The position numbers were made by a program, and so were the translations under genes. Below the pieces are notes generated by a model, which ran no database searches, had not been told where the DNA came from, and was given only the letters and a program-made list of their open reading frames with translations. From Methanosarcina sp. (lineage in GTDB: Archaea; Halobacteriota; Methanosarcinia; Methanosarcinales; Methanosarcinaceae): 54,312 nucleotides of DNA. Below are positions 30,550 to 39,764 of this stretch, one piece after another (within the stretch, counting starts at the first letter, position 1; each line of letters begins with the position of its first letter). The DNA lies in NCBI GenBank assembly GCA_003164755.1, contig PLUB01000095.1:153-54464 (forward strand). The letters are read 5' to 3'.

Positions 30550-31824
30550 ATGTTCACGATAATCACAGGCGCGCAGTTCGGTGATGAGGGAAAAGGAAAG
30601 ATAGTAGACCTTCTTGCAAAAGATTATGACATTGTTGCCCGTTTTCAGGGAGGAGACAACGCAGGTCATACAATACGGGTAGGCGATGAGATCTACAAAC
30701 TGCACCTTATTCCTTCAGGTATTCTTCTTGATACCAGGGTTCTTATCGGGCCTGGGGTTGTTCTGAACCCGATAATTCTGGCCGAAGAAATTTCAATGTT
30801 TGAGCAACATGGAATAAAGATAAATGCTGACAATCTTGGGGTGGATGCAAAGACGAGTATAATTATGCCCTATCATATAGAAATGGACTTGCTAAGGGAA
30901 GAGTCAAGGGAAACAAAAATAGGAACCACAAAACGCGGAATCGGCTATGCTTACATTGATAAGGTGGCAAGAGAAGAAATCCGTATGGCTGAACTTGTGG
31001 ACAGCGAACGCTTACTTGCAAAACTTGAGGAGCTCGCTCCTCAGAAAGAAAAAGAAATTGAAGCAATGGGAGGAGATCCTAAAATAGTCCGAGATCCTAC
31101 CCTGATAAATAGATATTCTGAACTTGGAAGGCAATTTGCTGGTTATGTCACTGATGTTTCTAGAGAAATCAATGAGGCTCTCAATGAAGGAAAATATGTA
31201 ATGGCTGAAGCTGCTCAGGGTACTCATCTCGATGTGATACATGGAACTCAAAAATTCGTAACTTCTTCTTCAACAATAGCAGGCTCTGCATGTGCCAACC
31301 TCGGGGTAGGTCCTACAAGGGTTGACAAAGTGATTGGTATAGTTAAAGCTTATATCACAAGAGTAGGAGATGGCCCTCTTCCCACAGAGTTAACAGGAGA
31401 ATTGGGAGAAAAGATACAGAAAGCTGGGGGGGAATTCGGGACAACTACTGGCAGGAGTAGAAGATGCGGATGGTTTGATCTGCCTCTCTTGAAAAAAGCT
31501 ATTGTTCTTAATGGGTATACTGAGATTTCTCTAACCAAACTGGATGTATTGACAGGTATTGACCCGATCAGGATCTGTGTTTGCTATAATTACAAAAGAG
31601 AAAATGTGGATTATCCCCCTGAACTCGCAGATGACCTATGGGACTGTAAACCTATTTACGAAGACCTCCCTGGGTGGGAAAATGATCTAACTGAAGTAAA
31701 AACCTTTGAGGAGCTCCCAAAAAATTCCAAAAATTATGTCAAAATGTTAGAAGAACTTATAAAAGTACCTATCAATTATATTTCAGTAGGGCCAGCCAGG
31801 TCACAAACCTTTAAAAAAGAATAA
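30550..31824 (+). CDS. purA: adenylosuccinate synthetase
   Basis: A 424-residue GTP-dependent enzyme joining IMP and aspartate in AMP synthesis. GAQFGDEGKGK is the P-loop-like GTP/IMP site at the very N-terminus, followed by GGDNAGHT, GTTKRGIGYAY, the TSSSTIAGSACANLGVGPT segment, and TGRSRRCGWFDL and SLTKLDVLTG near the GTP-binding region. An in-frame ATG at 30526 would add eight residues; I use the ATG at 30550 because the family starts MFTIITGAQFGDEG. No strong ribosome site precedes either. The protein is full length and intact. Confidence 0.95.
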   Translation: MFTIITGAQFGDEGKGKIVDLLAKDYDIVARFQGGDNAGHTIRVGDEIYKLHLIPSGILLDTRVLIGPGVVLNPIILAEEISMFEQHGIKINADNLGVDAKTSIIMPYHIEMDLLREESRETKIGTTKRGIGYAYIDKVAREEIRMAELVDSERLLAKLEELAPQKEKEIEAMGGDPKIVRDPTLINRYSELGRQFAGYVTDVSREINEALNEGKYVMAEAAQGTHLDVIHGTQKFVTSSSTIAGSACANLGVGPTRVDKVIGIVKAYITRVGDGPLPTELTGELGEKIQKAGGEFGTTTGRSRRCGWFDLPLLKKAIVLNGYTEISLTKLDVLTGIDPIRICVCYNYKRENVDYPPELADDLWDCKPIYEDLPGWENDLTEVKTFEELPKNSKNYVKMLEELIKVPINYISVGPARSQTFKKE

Positions 31825-31881
31825 TTATATTTAGTAAGCTTGCCAGTCAAGTTACCGAAAAATGTATATATATACTGTGGT

Positions 31882-31905
31882 GGATATGTAATAATACACA
31901 TATCC
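31882..31905 (+). terminator. hairpin downstream of purA
   Basis: GGATATGT (31882-31889) and ACATATCC (31898-31905) form an 8-bp stem with an 8-nt loop, about 60 nt after the purA stop. No strong T tract follows. It could be a processing or termination structure. Confidence 0.3.
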
Positions 31906-32033
31906 AATTGTATTTATAAGCTTTGAATCAGGCCCTTTATATATGTCCAGTAACAAGCTGCCTAAAAGATACCTATGATATTGGTAATCCAGTGAAGAAT
32001 TGATGTTGCTGTATACAACGGATATTAATAATA

Positions 32034-32357
32034 TTAAGAACGAATCATGGTAAGAATCATTTTGAATTTTTCAATGGCATGGAGTGCATGAGATTCGTTT
32101 GCAGGCATTATAATCATATCCCCTTTCTCAAGTATATTTTTACTACTAGAAATAGTAATTTCTGCCTTGCCATCTATTACCTGAATCATGGCATCGAAGG
32201 GAGCTGTATGTTCACTCAGTCCTTCTCCTTTATCGAAGGCAAATATAGTCACAGTTCCCGTACCTTTACGGATTATTTCTTTGCTAACAACGGCTCCTTC
32301 CTGGTATTCAATCAAATTTTTTACCTTGAGTGTCTTGGCTTTTAATTCTTCAGACAT
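32034..32357 (-). CDS. small cupin-domain protein
   Basis: A 107-residue single cupin barrel. The first cupin motif is in KGEGLSEHTAPFDAMIQVIDG (His and Glu-like positions partly kept) and the second in LEKGDMIIMPANESHALHAIEKF (P-x-x-x-x-H-A). AGAGGTGG precedes the ATG. Such proteins bind a metal and a small ligand; the substrate cannot be deduced. It lies convergent to purA, with about 200 nt between. Confidence 0.8.
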   Translation of the reverse strand: MSEELKAKTLKVKNLIEYQEGAVVSKEIIRKGTGTVTIFAFDKGEGLSEHTAPFDAMIQVIDGKAEITISSSKNILEKGDMIIMPANESHALHAIEKFKMILTMIRS

Positions 32358-33077
32358 TGTTCCACCTCTAATCCTTGTTGCATAAATTCATATGGCTTAT
32401 CAAGATACCGGATGAAGTCTTTAACGAGTGTAATATAATTGCACCCCATTTGTTATCTTTTTATGATTTTCATGCACAACTTCGAATACTATGCCGCGAT
32501 TTTCTTGACATTGATTACAAAACATATTTTTTCACCTTTAAAATTGTTTTTCAGTTTATTCCCCGTTTTGCCATTGTACCAGAAATGTATCTTTTTAGTA
32601 CAGATAGGTTTAGAATATTATTTCCTATACGATAGTAGCTCATATATAGGAGACTATTTAGAGATAGATATCTTGATAATGAAACTCAATTTTCACAAGA
32701 TATAGCTTGAACTTTTATCTCCTTGACTGCAGACAGTAAAAATTTTTTTATTCACATTTCCTTCCGTCTTCAACAGCTTCCCTGATGATATATCCGGCCT
32801 TGTGCAGGATCTTATCCCCGAGCTGAGAATCTTTGCCCATAAATCGGTACAGGGATAGGAATTCCTCATTTTAGGATTTGACTCATTTGTATTCGTTTAA
32901 TGAATTCCATGCACAACTTTGAATACTATGTATTTGATTTTTCATTTCAACCACGTAAGTTCTGTACAAATATATTTATGCATGATCTAAAATATTTTGG
33001 CAACGTTTGTGGATTTACATACTATCCAATTCATAAATTTTCTTTGAAACTACTTTAATGTATCAAGGTTTAAATCT
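32358..33077. other. intergenic with a 3' gene relic
   Basis: On the minus strand at about 32752-32870 a broken frame reads NEEFLSLYRFMGKDSQLGDK, then ILHKAGYIIREAVEDGRKCE before TAA. It looks like the tail of a real protein but I cannot name it. A short direct repeat, CATGCACAACTTxGAATACTATG, occurs at about 32473 and 32909. The remainder is featureless. Confidence 0.3.
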
Positions 33078-33445
33078 CAATATGGGTATTTTGCATATCC
33101 CACCAAAATAGGGAATTGGCGCTGTATGGACTAAGGTGATTTTTTCCAGGCACGCATGATTAATTATAGCTAAATGTGCAACTGAGTCGATAACTGCTTG
33201 CTAATAAAATTGCTCTAACGAAGTTGCTTAAAATTAGAGATTATTTGTTTCTACAGTTTATCGATGTATACTCGCTTCTTCTACTCGTCAACATATTTAA
33301 GATTATATCCTAATTCAATCTGGGATAGGTTGGTTATGTCTTCAAGAAGTAACCAATCGACTATAGAAGGTAAGCAACTTTATTAATTATAAAAAATAAC
33401 GTTTAATCCTCCACTTTAGCGGGATATGCAAAAATACCCATATTA
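33078..33445. mobile_element. ~370-bp element with 35-bp terminal inverted repeats
   Basis: The left end (33078-33112, beginning CAATATGGGTATTTTGCATA) and the right end (33411-33445; its reverse complement begins TAATATGGGTATTTTTGCAT) are near-perfect inverted repeats of about 35 bp with one gap and a few mismatches. The interior holds no gene; a 16-codon frame starts MSSRSNQSTIEG near 33336. It looks like a non-autonomous miniature transposon or an internally deleted IS. Confidence 0.6.
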
Positions 33446-33635
33446 AGGCATGCTCTCAATCAGACTTTCTCTTGATCCTGACTCTAGTCTTAATATATCC
33501 AAGTAAACAGAAGTAGAATTAAAAATTCAAAACCAATAAATTATTAAGTGAGCAATCAAACACGTTAAATGTTATTTTTACCGGACTTTAGTTTCTTAAC
33601 AAAAGCGATTTAGTTAAGTCAAAAAAGGTATAGCT

Positions 33636-34484
33636 ATGTCTCATATAATGGAATTACTTGGGAAAACAAGAGTCGTCGTAAAAGACGGAAAAGTTATCGA
33701 AGTCGGAGATCCTGAAGTCGAATGGTGCCCTCTCTTTGCCAAAATGCGTGGGATCAAGAAGATCACCCCTGAAGAGGTTAAGAAGAATATGGAATTCAGA
33801 ATCAACGATTTCGGGATGTTTACTGACAAACGCCGTCTGGAACTCGAGGACTTTGTAGGATTTGGAGCATCTGAAGTTATGATGACAGGCCTTAGAAGAG
33901 GCTTGCTTGACACAACAGTAACCGCCTGTGAAGGCGCAGGAACTGTGATTTCCAACAAACCTACCCTTGTTCAGGGCATGGGCGGTAGGATGTCCGGCCT
34001 TGTCGAAACCGAACCGATCGATTCTATCATAAATGGAATAATCGAACGTGGTGGAATTGTGCTTTACCCCTCAACTGCGAAAATGGACTCGGTTGCAGGA
34101 GTAAAAAAGGCAGCAGAACTCGGGTACAAAAAGATCGCAGTAACAGTGGCTTTCGCTAAAACCGCAAAAGAGTTACGGAGGCTTGAAGCCGAACTCGGGC
34201 TTGATTTGATAGTAATTGGAGTTCATGTTACAGGTTTAGACAGAGAAGAAGCCCAGGTCCTTCTGGAAAATTCAGATATAGTAACCAGCTGTGCTTCAAA
34301 ACACGTGAGGGATCTTGTAAAACCTCTTGCTCAGGTTGGGACTGCAGTGCCACTTTTCGCCCTTACTCAGAAAGGAAAAGAACTTGTTATTGAAAGAGCA
34401 AAGGATATTACAAGCCCAATTTTGATCAATACTATGGCCTTGCCTGTGCTGCCTGAGCACAAACAGCCCAGAGAACTGAAATAA
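33636..34484 (+). CDS. methanogenesis marker protein 8 (DUF2099)
   Basis: A 282-residue protein of the DUF2099/methanogenesis marker 8 family, found in methanogens and of uncertain function. It begins MSHIMELLGKTRVVVKDGKV and contains conserved Cys contexts (VEWCPLFAKMRG, VTACEGAGTVI, DIVTSCASKHVR) and the glycine-rich LVQGMGGRMSGLVET. AAAGGT lies 7 nt before the ATG. Its presence supports a methanogen host. It is monocistronic and intact. Confidence 0.88.
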   Translation: MSHIMELLGKTRVVVKDGKVIEVGDPEVEWCPLFAKMRGIKKITPEEVKKNMEFRINDFGMFTDKRRLELEDFVGFGASEVMMTGLRRGLLDTTVTACEGAGTVISNKPTLVQGMGGRMSGLVETEPIDSIINGIIERGGIVLYPSTAKMDSVAGVKKAAELGYKKIAVTVAFAKTAKELRRLEAELGLDLIVIGVHVTGLDREEAQVLLENSDIVTSCASKHVRDLVKPLAQVGTAVPLFALTQKGKELVIERAKDITSPILINTMALPVLPEHKQPRELK

Positions 34485-34894
34485 AAACAGTTTTGTTTTG
34501 AAGCAAACCAATAACTTCATCAACTAGTTGCATTAGTAATATATTTTGTGAACTGTTTAAAAAATGGTGCCATTATTATTTTTAGAGCCTATGCGAAAAG
34601 CATTCTTGCATATTGTAGAAATTACAAGAAATATAATATCGAGTAGGATAGGCTCTTAATCAGGTCAGATTACTGCCAGAAGACTGATCTTATTTTTTCG
34701 TAGGCTGGGAGAGTTTCTGGGAGTCTTCAAGAAGTACGAGTTCCTGCTTGGACTATCAAAATATTCTTAATAGTCCTAAGTAAATATTATTTCTCAACGT
34801 TTTTTGGATATTTTTTGCTTTGACAGTGAAGTAGATTTGGAGCAGGTCTAGGATTTGATGGACGAGTACCAATATTTGCCCAAAAACAGCTCCA
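34485..34894. repeat. intergenic with inverted repeat
   Basis: AGAGCCTAT (34584-34592) and ATAGGCTCT (about 34650-34658) are perfect inverted 9-mers about 75 bp apart, possibly the ends of a small element or an RNA stem. No gene recognised. Confidence 0.3.
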
Positions 34895-35152
34895 CTTGAT
34901 TATGAATACTTAGCTGTAAGTCTATATCTATTTAATGATGATGATCAAAAAATAACGACAAATCCAAGTGGTTGGAATTTGATTGCTGATGAGTTTGAGT
35001 ATGAGTATAGTTCAACGACATTTGAGAGTTCGTTAGGCCATCAAGATATAGAAATTGTTAAATGTGGGGATATTGAGGCAAAAAGAGTATACCTAGGAAA
35101 AGGGTATTCAACTCACAAAATGCATCTGCTCAGCATTACACAGCACGTTTGA
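34895..35152 (+). pseudogene. DUF4352-like domain remnant without a start
   Basis: An open stretch reads LDYEYLAVSLYLFNDDDQKI, then GWNLIADEFEYEYSSTTF, then HQDIEIVKCGDIEAKRVYL. The pattern (a long beta strand of the form Y-L-A-V-x-L-x-L-x-N, then D-E-F-E-Y-x-Y and G-D-I-E) resembles the C-terminal part of DUF4352 domains found in archaeal lipoproteins. There is no start codon or signal peptide upstream in frame. It ends at TGA 35150-35152. Confidence 0.45.
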
Positions 35153-36611
35153 TTTCTTTGATTTGTTGATTTTTAGATAATACTCCACGTATCATTTATG
35201 GATTACATATCCTATGATCATAAATATAAACAAGTGATCGGCGATTTATAGGCTGAAAGTAATGTTCTCATTTAATGTCAATGGAAAATATGCTAATCAT
35301 CAAAATTTTGATCCTAGAGTCGTTAAAGTGGTTTCCATGGATTTGTAGGCTGCAGTGTTTTATTGGATTATTTTTCGTTAATCACAGCCTTTTTATGCGA
35401 ATTAATTTATTTAATTATGTATTTGTGGCATTTTAATGAATATATCAAATTAATTTTGGGATTTATTGGTCAATTTATATCTAAAATTGGTATTTATTTG
35501 ATAATTACTTTTTACTAAAAAGGCGACGGAGAACTATTTTAGGAAATAAAAAGACTCTATTTAAGCTTTCAATCCCAAAATAAAATTTCTTAGCGTGATT
35601 ATGTGTCTGACAGTGAAGAATTGTCAAGGAGCTCTCCGACAGATAATCTGCCAAGCTGCAGGTATATCTAACCGTTTTAGTGTAGTTATGTGTCTGGCAG
35701 TGAAAAATTGTCATGGAGCTCTCCGACAGATCGTCCCCCAAGCTGTAGGGATCTCTTTCCTGCAGCTTATATAATCTACTTTTTGTGGTACTTTATTGAT
35801 GACCATAAGGCCTAGTTATTCATTACGGTTGTCATGGTCAAGGATTGAGATTCCATATATCTAGGATAACTTGAGAAATTAGCAAGCTGCAGAAGCTCAA
35901 GAATCAAGAAAGATATCAAAAATTAACATAAAAACAGTTATATTTTTCAGTTTTTACACTCATATTTCATAGATTTCTTATCATTCAAGAAATAAAGAAT
36001 AGCAACATTTTTATTTTGTTAGTTTTGCACTGATTTGAGCAAAAGCTATTTTTTTTCTAAATTGCGATAAAAATGTCCTCGAATTTTGGCTAAATGTGTA
36101 GGAAGTAAGCACTTTGAGGAATGTACCAATTTTTTCAGAAAAATCCCAAATATCAAGAAGTTAGTGGGTAGATGATTCAATGCATGAAGAACCTGATTAC
36201 ATACAGTATACTTTAATTTAACTCTGAATTTACAGTAAATTCGCGACACTGCCAACTTTAAATGAGAAATAAATAGCATTAAACCTTGAACTGTCAAAAT
36301 AGCAAAATAGACAATATTATCTGATGAACTTGTTTTTATACTCAGCTGTGTAAATCCTATCAACTTTTAACTGTTTACCTACTGGCTAATTCTTCTTTTA
36401 GTATTCCGAATATAACTTTAGTATTATATAAACTATATAGTATATATAGTGTTCTTTACATTTGCTAAATATATTATTCAAATATACATCTATATTGTAT
36501 ATGGAGCGTAAATTTATACATAATTATATTGTAGTATAAATAATGTAGATAACAAATTAAATATCTATATATTGATAACATATTAAGAGAAATTAAAGGA
36601 GTATATGTAAT
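35153..36611. repeat. 1.4-kb intergenic region rich in repeats
   Basis: Two ~70-bp direct repeats at about 35597-35665 and 35690-35757 share TTATGTGTCTGxCAGTGAA and GGAGCTCTCCGACAGAT. A family 3 repeat follows at 35761-35820, and a family 4 repeat lies at 36064-36250. No gene is present. Open frames here arise from the repeats. Confidence 0.5.
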
Positions 36612-37484
36612 ATGGCAAAGAAATTTACAAATCATATCATTTTCATATTACTAGCGATTGGACTTATTGTTCTGGGAATTGGATGTAGTGTAGCGGCTCC
36701 TGAGCAGAAAGCTACTTCATCTCAAGCACAGACCATTTCTGTGAAAGGCTCTGATTCAGTTCTGCCTCTTGCACATCTGAAGCGGAAGAATTTTTGAATG
36801 TAAACTCGGGAAAAAGTATCTCAGTTACCGGAGGCGGATCCGGCGTTGGAATTGCAGCCCTAATTGATAAACAAGTAAACATTGCTACTGCATCCAGAGA
36901 GATGACAACTGACGAAATCAAAACAGCCAACACAAATGGAATCAACCCAGTAGAGCATGTAATTGTTTATGACGGTATTACAGTGATTGTAAATCCCAAG
37001 AATCCTATTTCAAAACTTACCTTTAACCAGCTATGCGGTATCTATGATGGAAGTATCAGTAACTGGAAACAAGTTGGTGGCGAGGACAAACCAATAGCTG
37101 TAATTTCTAGGGACAGTAGTTCTGGAACTTATGCAGACTTCAAGAAAGATGTTGGATTTAATGAATACAAACCTGATGCGCTTACCCAAGCTACTATGGG
37201 TGGAATAGTCAGTGAAGTAACTCAAAACCCTAACGCAATCGGATACATTGGTTTTGCATACGTCAATAAAGACATAAAGGTCTTAAGCCTGGATAACGGA
37301 AAAGGCTCTGTATTGCCAACTCAGAAAACTATTCTAAGTGGTGAATACCCCCTCTCCAGAACGCTCCAGATCTATACAAATGGGGAACCATCAGGACCTC
37401 ACAAAAGAATTCAACGACTTTATGTTGAGCCAGAAAGGGCAGGATATTGTGAGTAAAGTTGGGTACATCCCACTGAAGAAGTAA
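36612..37484 (+). pseudogene. pstS: PstS-like phosphate-binding lipoprotein, two frameshifts
   Basis: The start at 36612 (after AAAGGAG) encodes a lipoprotein signal (IGLIVLGIGC, lipobox Cys) and TISVKGSDSVLPLA. The frame then slips near 36771-36775 and continues as SEAEEFLNVNSGKSISVTGG, GSGVGIAALIDKQVNIA, TASREM, and ISRDSSSGTYADFKKDVG (phosphate-binding Ser/Thr region). It slips back near 37392 and ends LSQKGQDIVSKVGYIPLKK before TAA 37482-37484. It is full length for PstS. The two single-base shifts (one loss, one gain) have otherwise left the sequence well conserved, so this is recent decay or sequencing error. Role if intact: periplasmic-side phosphate capture for the Pst ABC transporter, whose other genes are absent here. 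Confidence 0.8.
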
Positions 37485-37789
37485 TAACCAAAAAATTTTA
37501 AAAGAAAAATATTATATAAATTCTATAAGGAAAGATCGATCGAATCGGTGCTTTTCTTAGTCAGCACCTTAAAGATTAGTATCCTCTCCTTATATGGTTT
37601 TTTTGATCAGTGCAATTTATTTCTCTTTAAAAACGTATCTCTTCTAATTTTTTCACAGACAAATCTTATATATTTTCTAGAAGCTAACTCGAATTGGCTT
37701 ACATTAGAAGGGCTCATCTATTAGGGCTCTCTACTTCCTAGTTATACTCTAAGAAATCTGAAGCTATGAGCTTCTATTGGGAATGTGGC
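37485..37789. other. spacer between pstS and the DUF47 fusion gene
   Basis: About 300 nt without a gene. TCGGTGCTTTTCTTAGTCAGCACC-like arms (GGTGC near 37547 and GCACC near 37564) could form a hairpin after pstS. GGGAATG just before 37790 is a plausible ribosome site for the next gene. Confidence 0.3.
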
Positions 37790-39763
37790 ATGGTTGAAAA
37801 AAAATAGATCGTATAGGAACTCGGGGAAGAGGAACTCCTCCTCCCAGAGTTGGTGAATTTTGCTCTTACCGCAAATGACAGAATCAAATATTACTTGACT
37901 CTCCTGCAGACGGCCAAAGAGAAGGCAGAACATCCACAGCTGAAGTTTCCTTCCCTCAGAACCAAGAGGGAAAATGCCGGAGAAGAAAACTCAAAGTTTG
38001 ATAAGATTGTTTCCGAAGCCTTTAAAAAAGAACAAGACAATTACTTTGTTCCTTTTGCCGAAGAAATTCTCTCCAAAGTATGGGGTTGCATGGACGAAAT
38101 GTTGAAATCTCTGCTTGCTGTTGGTAGGATTGAGGGGAAGGAATTTGAGGCAAGGCTGGAAGAGTTAAAAAGCTCAAGCTTCGAAATTGAGGCCAAAATT
38201 TTGGATAGGGAACCCGGGATTCTGAGAGGGAATTTCATAAGGGCTCTAACTTCCGGAGATAGGGAAAAGGGCGATAGCCTCCACATACTGGTCATGGATA
38301 TACACAGGATTTTAAATAAGATGCAGGAAGAGCTTGCTGTTGAAAATCTCGACGGGGCAAAAATCTATCTGGTGTCAGAAGAGGACAGAGAGCTGATAAT
38401 TGCTTTCATGGCTGGCGTGAACCGGACTTTTTCCCTGAAGTTCGAGCACCCAGGGCTTGGGACGACTGCAACCCGCATTTCAGGCAAGCTTGTGATCCAG
38501 AACGATATCGGAGAGACCGAGGCCCATGTGCTAGTGGTCCATGTTATGGGACTTGAGGTATCCGTTACGTCTACCGATGTTCATTTGCGGAGGCTGCTTT
38601 TTTTCCAAAGCTTTTTCGAGGGGACAGGTATGTCCTGGGAGGATACAGTCTCTAGAGTTGCAGGTAAGAAGTTTGAAGACGATCTATATCACCTTTCAGT
38701 GGGGCTCTTCAGAGCAAAGGATAGGGAAGAGTTGAAGAACTTTCTGGCTCTTCTAGGTTCCAGGATCGTATTTCTCATCGACTGGAACCGTGCCAGGAAA
38801 AGCCTACAAAAATTTGTTCCTAATGCAGATTGCATAAAAATACTCCGCTGGGCAGCCGAAAATGAATGCGGGCACAGGGCGTTCCTGATACTGGGCGGAG
38901 AACACCTTATCTTCGGGGCTCTCGAACTTGTTTCGAGGGTACCTCTTCCCTATGGTGAGCCACTCTATCAGATTATTGGGAGGTAGAGGGCGACTGAATA
39001 TTTCCAATGGGTCCTGTGTAGGGCTTCAAAGGGGCTGCTTGGTGGAGATCCCCTTCTTCTGATCCAGGATGAAATTAGAGCTGAGCTTCTAAGATATTTC
39101 CACTCCGCTGAGGAAGACCTTATGGAGATATGCTCGGAGCATGCATCTTTAATTGTAGAAACTGCCGGAGCTGTATACGACTCTCTTTTCTACATCAGTT
39201 ATAAAGGAGACAATAATTTTGTCCTCAGGAACTCAAAGAGGGCAAAAGTCTGGGAAAGTAAGGCTGATGAGTTCGTAAACAGGATCAGAACTATTTCAAA
39301 AAGAATCGAAAATGCTGGGTTCTTTGAAAAACTGATCTTCCATATGGATGACATTATTGACGCCCTTGAAGATGTTGTCTTTTTTGTTAGCCTTATCCCT
39401 CCGGTTAACATATCCAGGAAGATTCTGAAAAGCCTGGAAAAGATGGCAGTGATAGTCCTGGAAAGCAGTCGGGAGTTTCTGAAAACTGTTTACGCTTACC
39501 AATGCAGTACCCAGATTTGCACCCCTGATGAAATGCAAGCATTTTTCAGATCTACAGCACACGTTATCAGCCTGGAAAGAACCTGTGACGAGGCCTTCAG
39601 GGAGACAAACAGGGTAATCTTCGAAGAAAGTGCCGATTTCAAAGAAGCCATGCTTGCCCGCGATTGTACAAAAAAAATAGAGGATGCTTCAAATTCCCTG
39701 ATGCTTGCAGCCTTTACAATAAGGGATAGAGCTTTTGAAGCACACATCTGGGAGGGATATTGA
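37790..39763 (+). CDS. large protein with C-terminal PhoU-like DUF47 domain, three in-frame TAG
   Basis: From the ATG at 37790 (GGGA 7 nt upstream) to TGA 39761-39763 one frame of 658 codons has no TAA or TGA but TAG at codons 6, 9 and 399 (37805-37807, 37814-37816, 38984-38986). It reads MVEKK, TAG, IV, TAG, ELGEEELLLPELVNF, and around the third QIIGR, TAG, RATEYFQWVL. Residues 1 to about 430 match no family I know. From about 445 on, SLIVETAGAVYDSLFYIS, KRAKVWESKADEFVNRIR and MDDIIDALEDVVFFVS are a PhoU-like DUF47 helical domain. If UAG is not read, the longest part starts at GTG 37853 and stops at 38986, leaving DUF47 separate. The PPDK-like gene starts 1 nt after the stop, so the two are coupled. 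In Methanosarcina UAG can encode pyrrolysine; each TAG could equally be a mutated CAG (Gln). Confidence 0.7.
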
Positions 39764-39764
39764 A

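Noticed and set aside
35505..35741. 78-codon minus-strand frame with an internal repeat
   Set aside because: Its repeat is explained by the ~70-bp DNA duplication at 35597-35757; no ribosome site and odd composition.
36612..37484. Programmed frameshifting in pstS
   Set aside because: No slippery heptamer at either site and PstS homologues are not known to be frameshifted; mutation or sequencing error is more likely.
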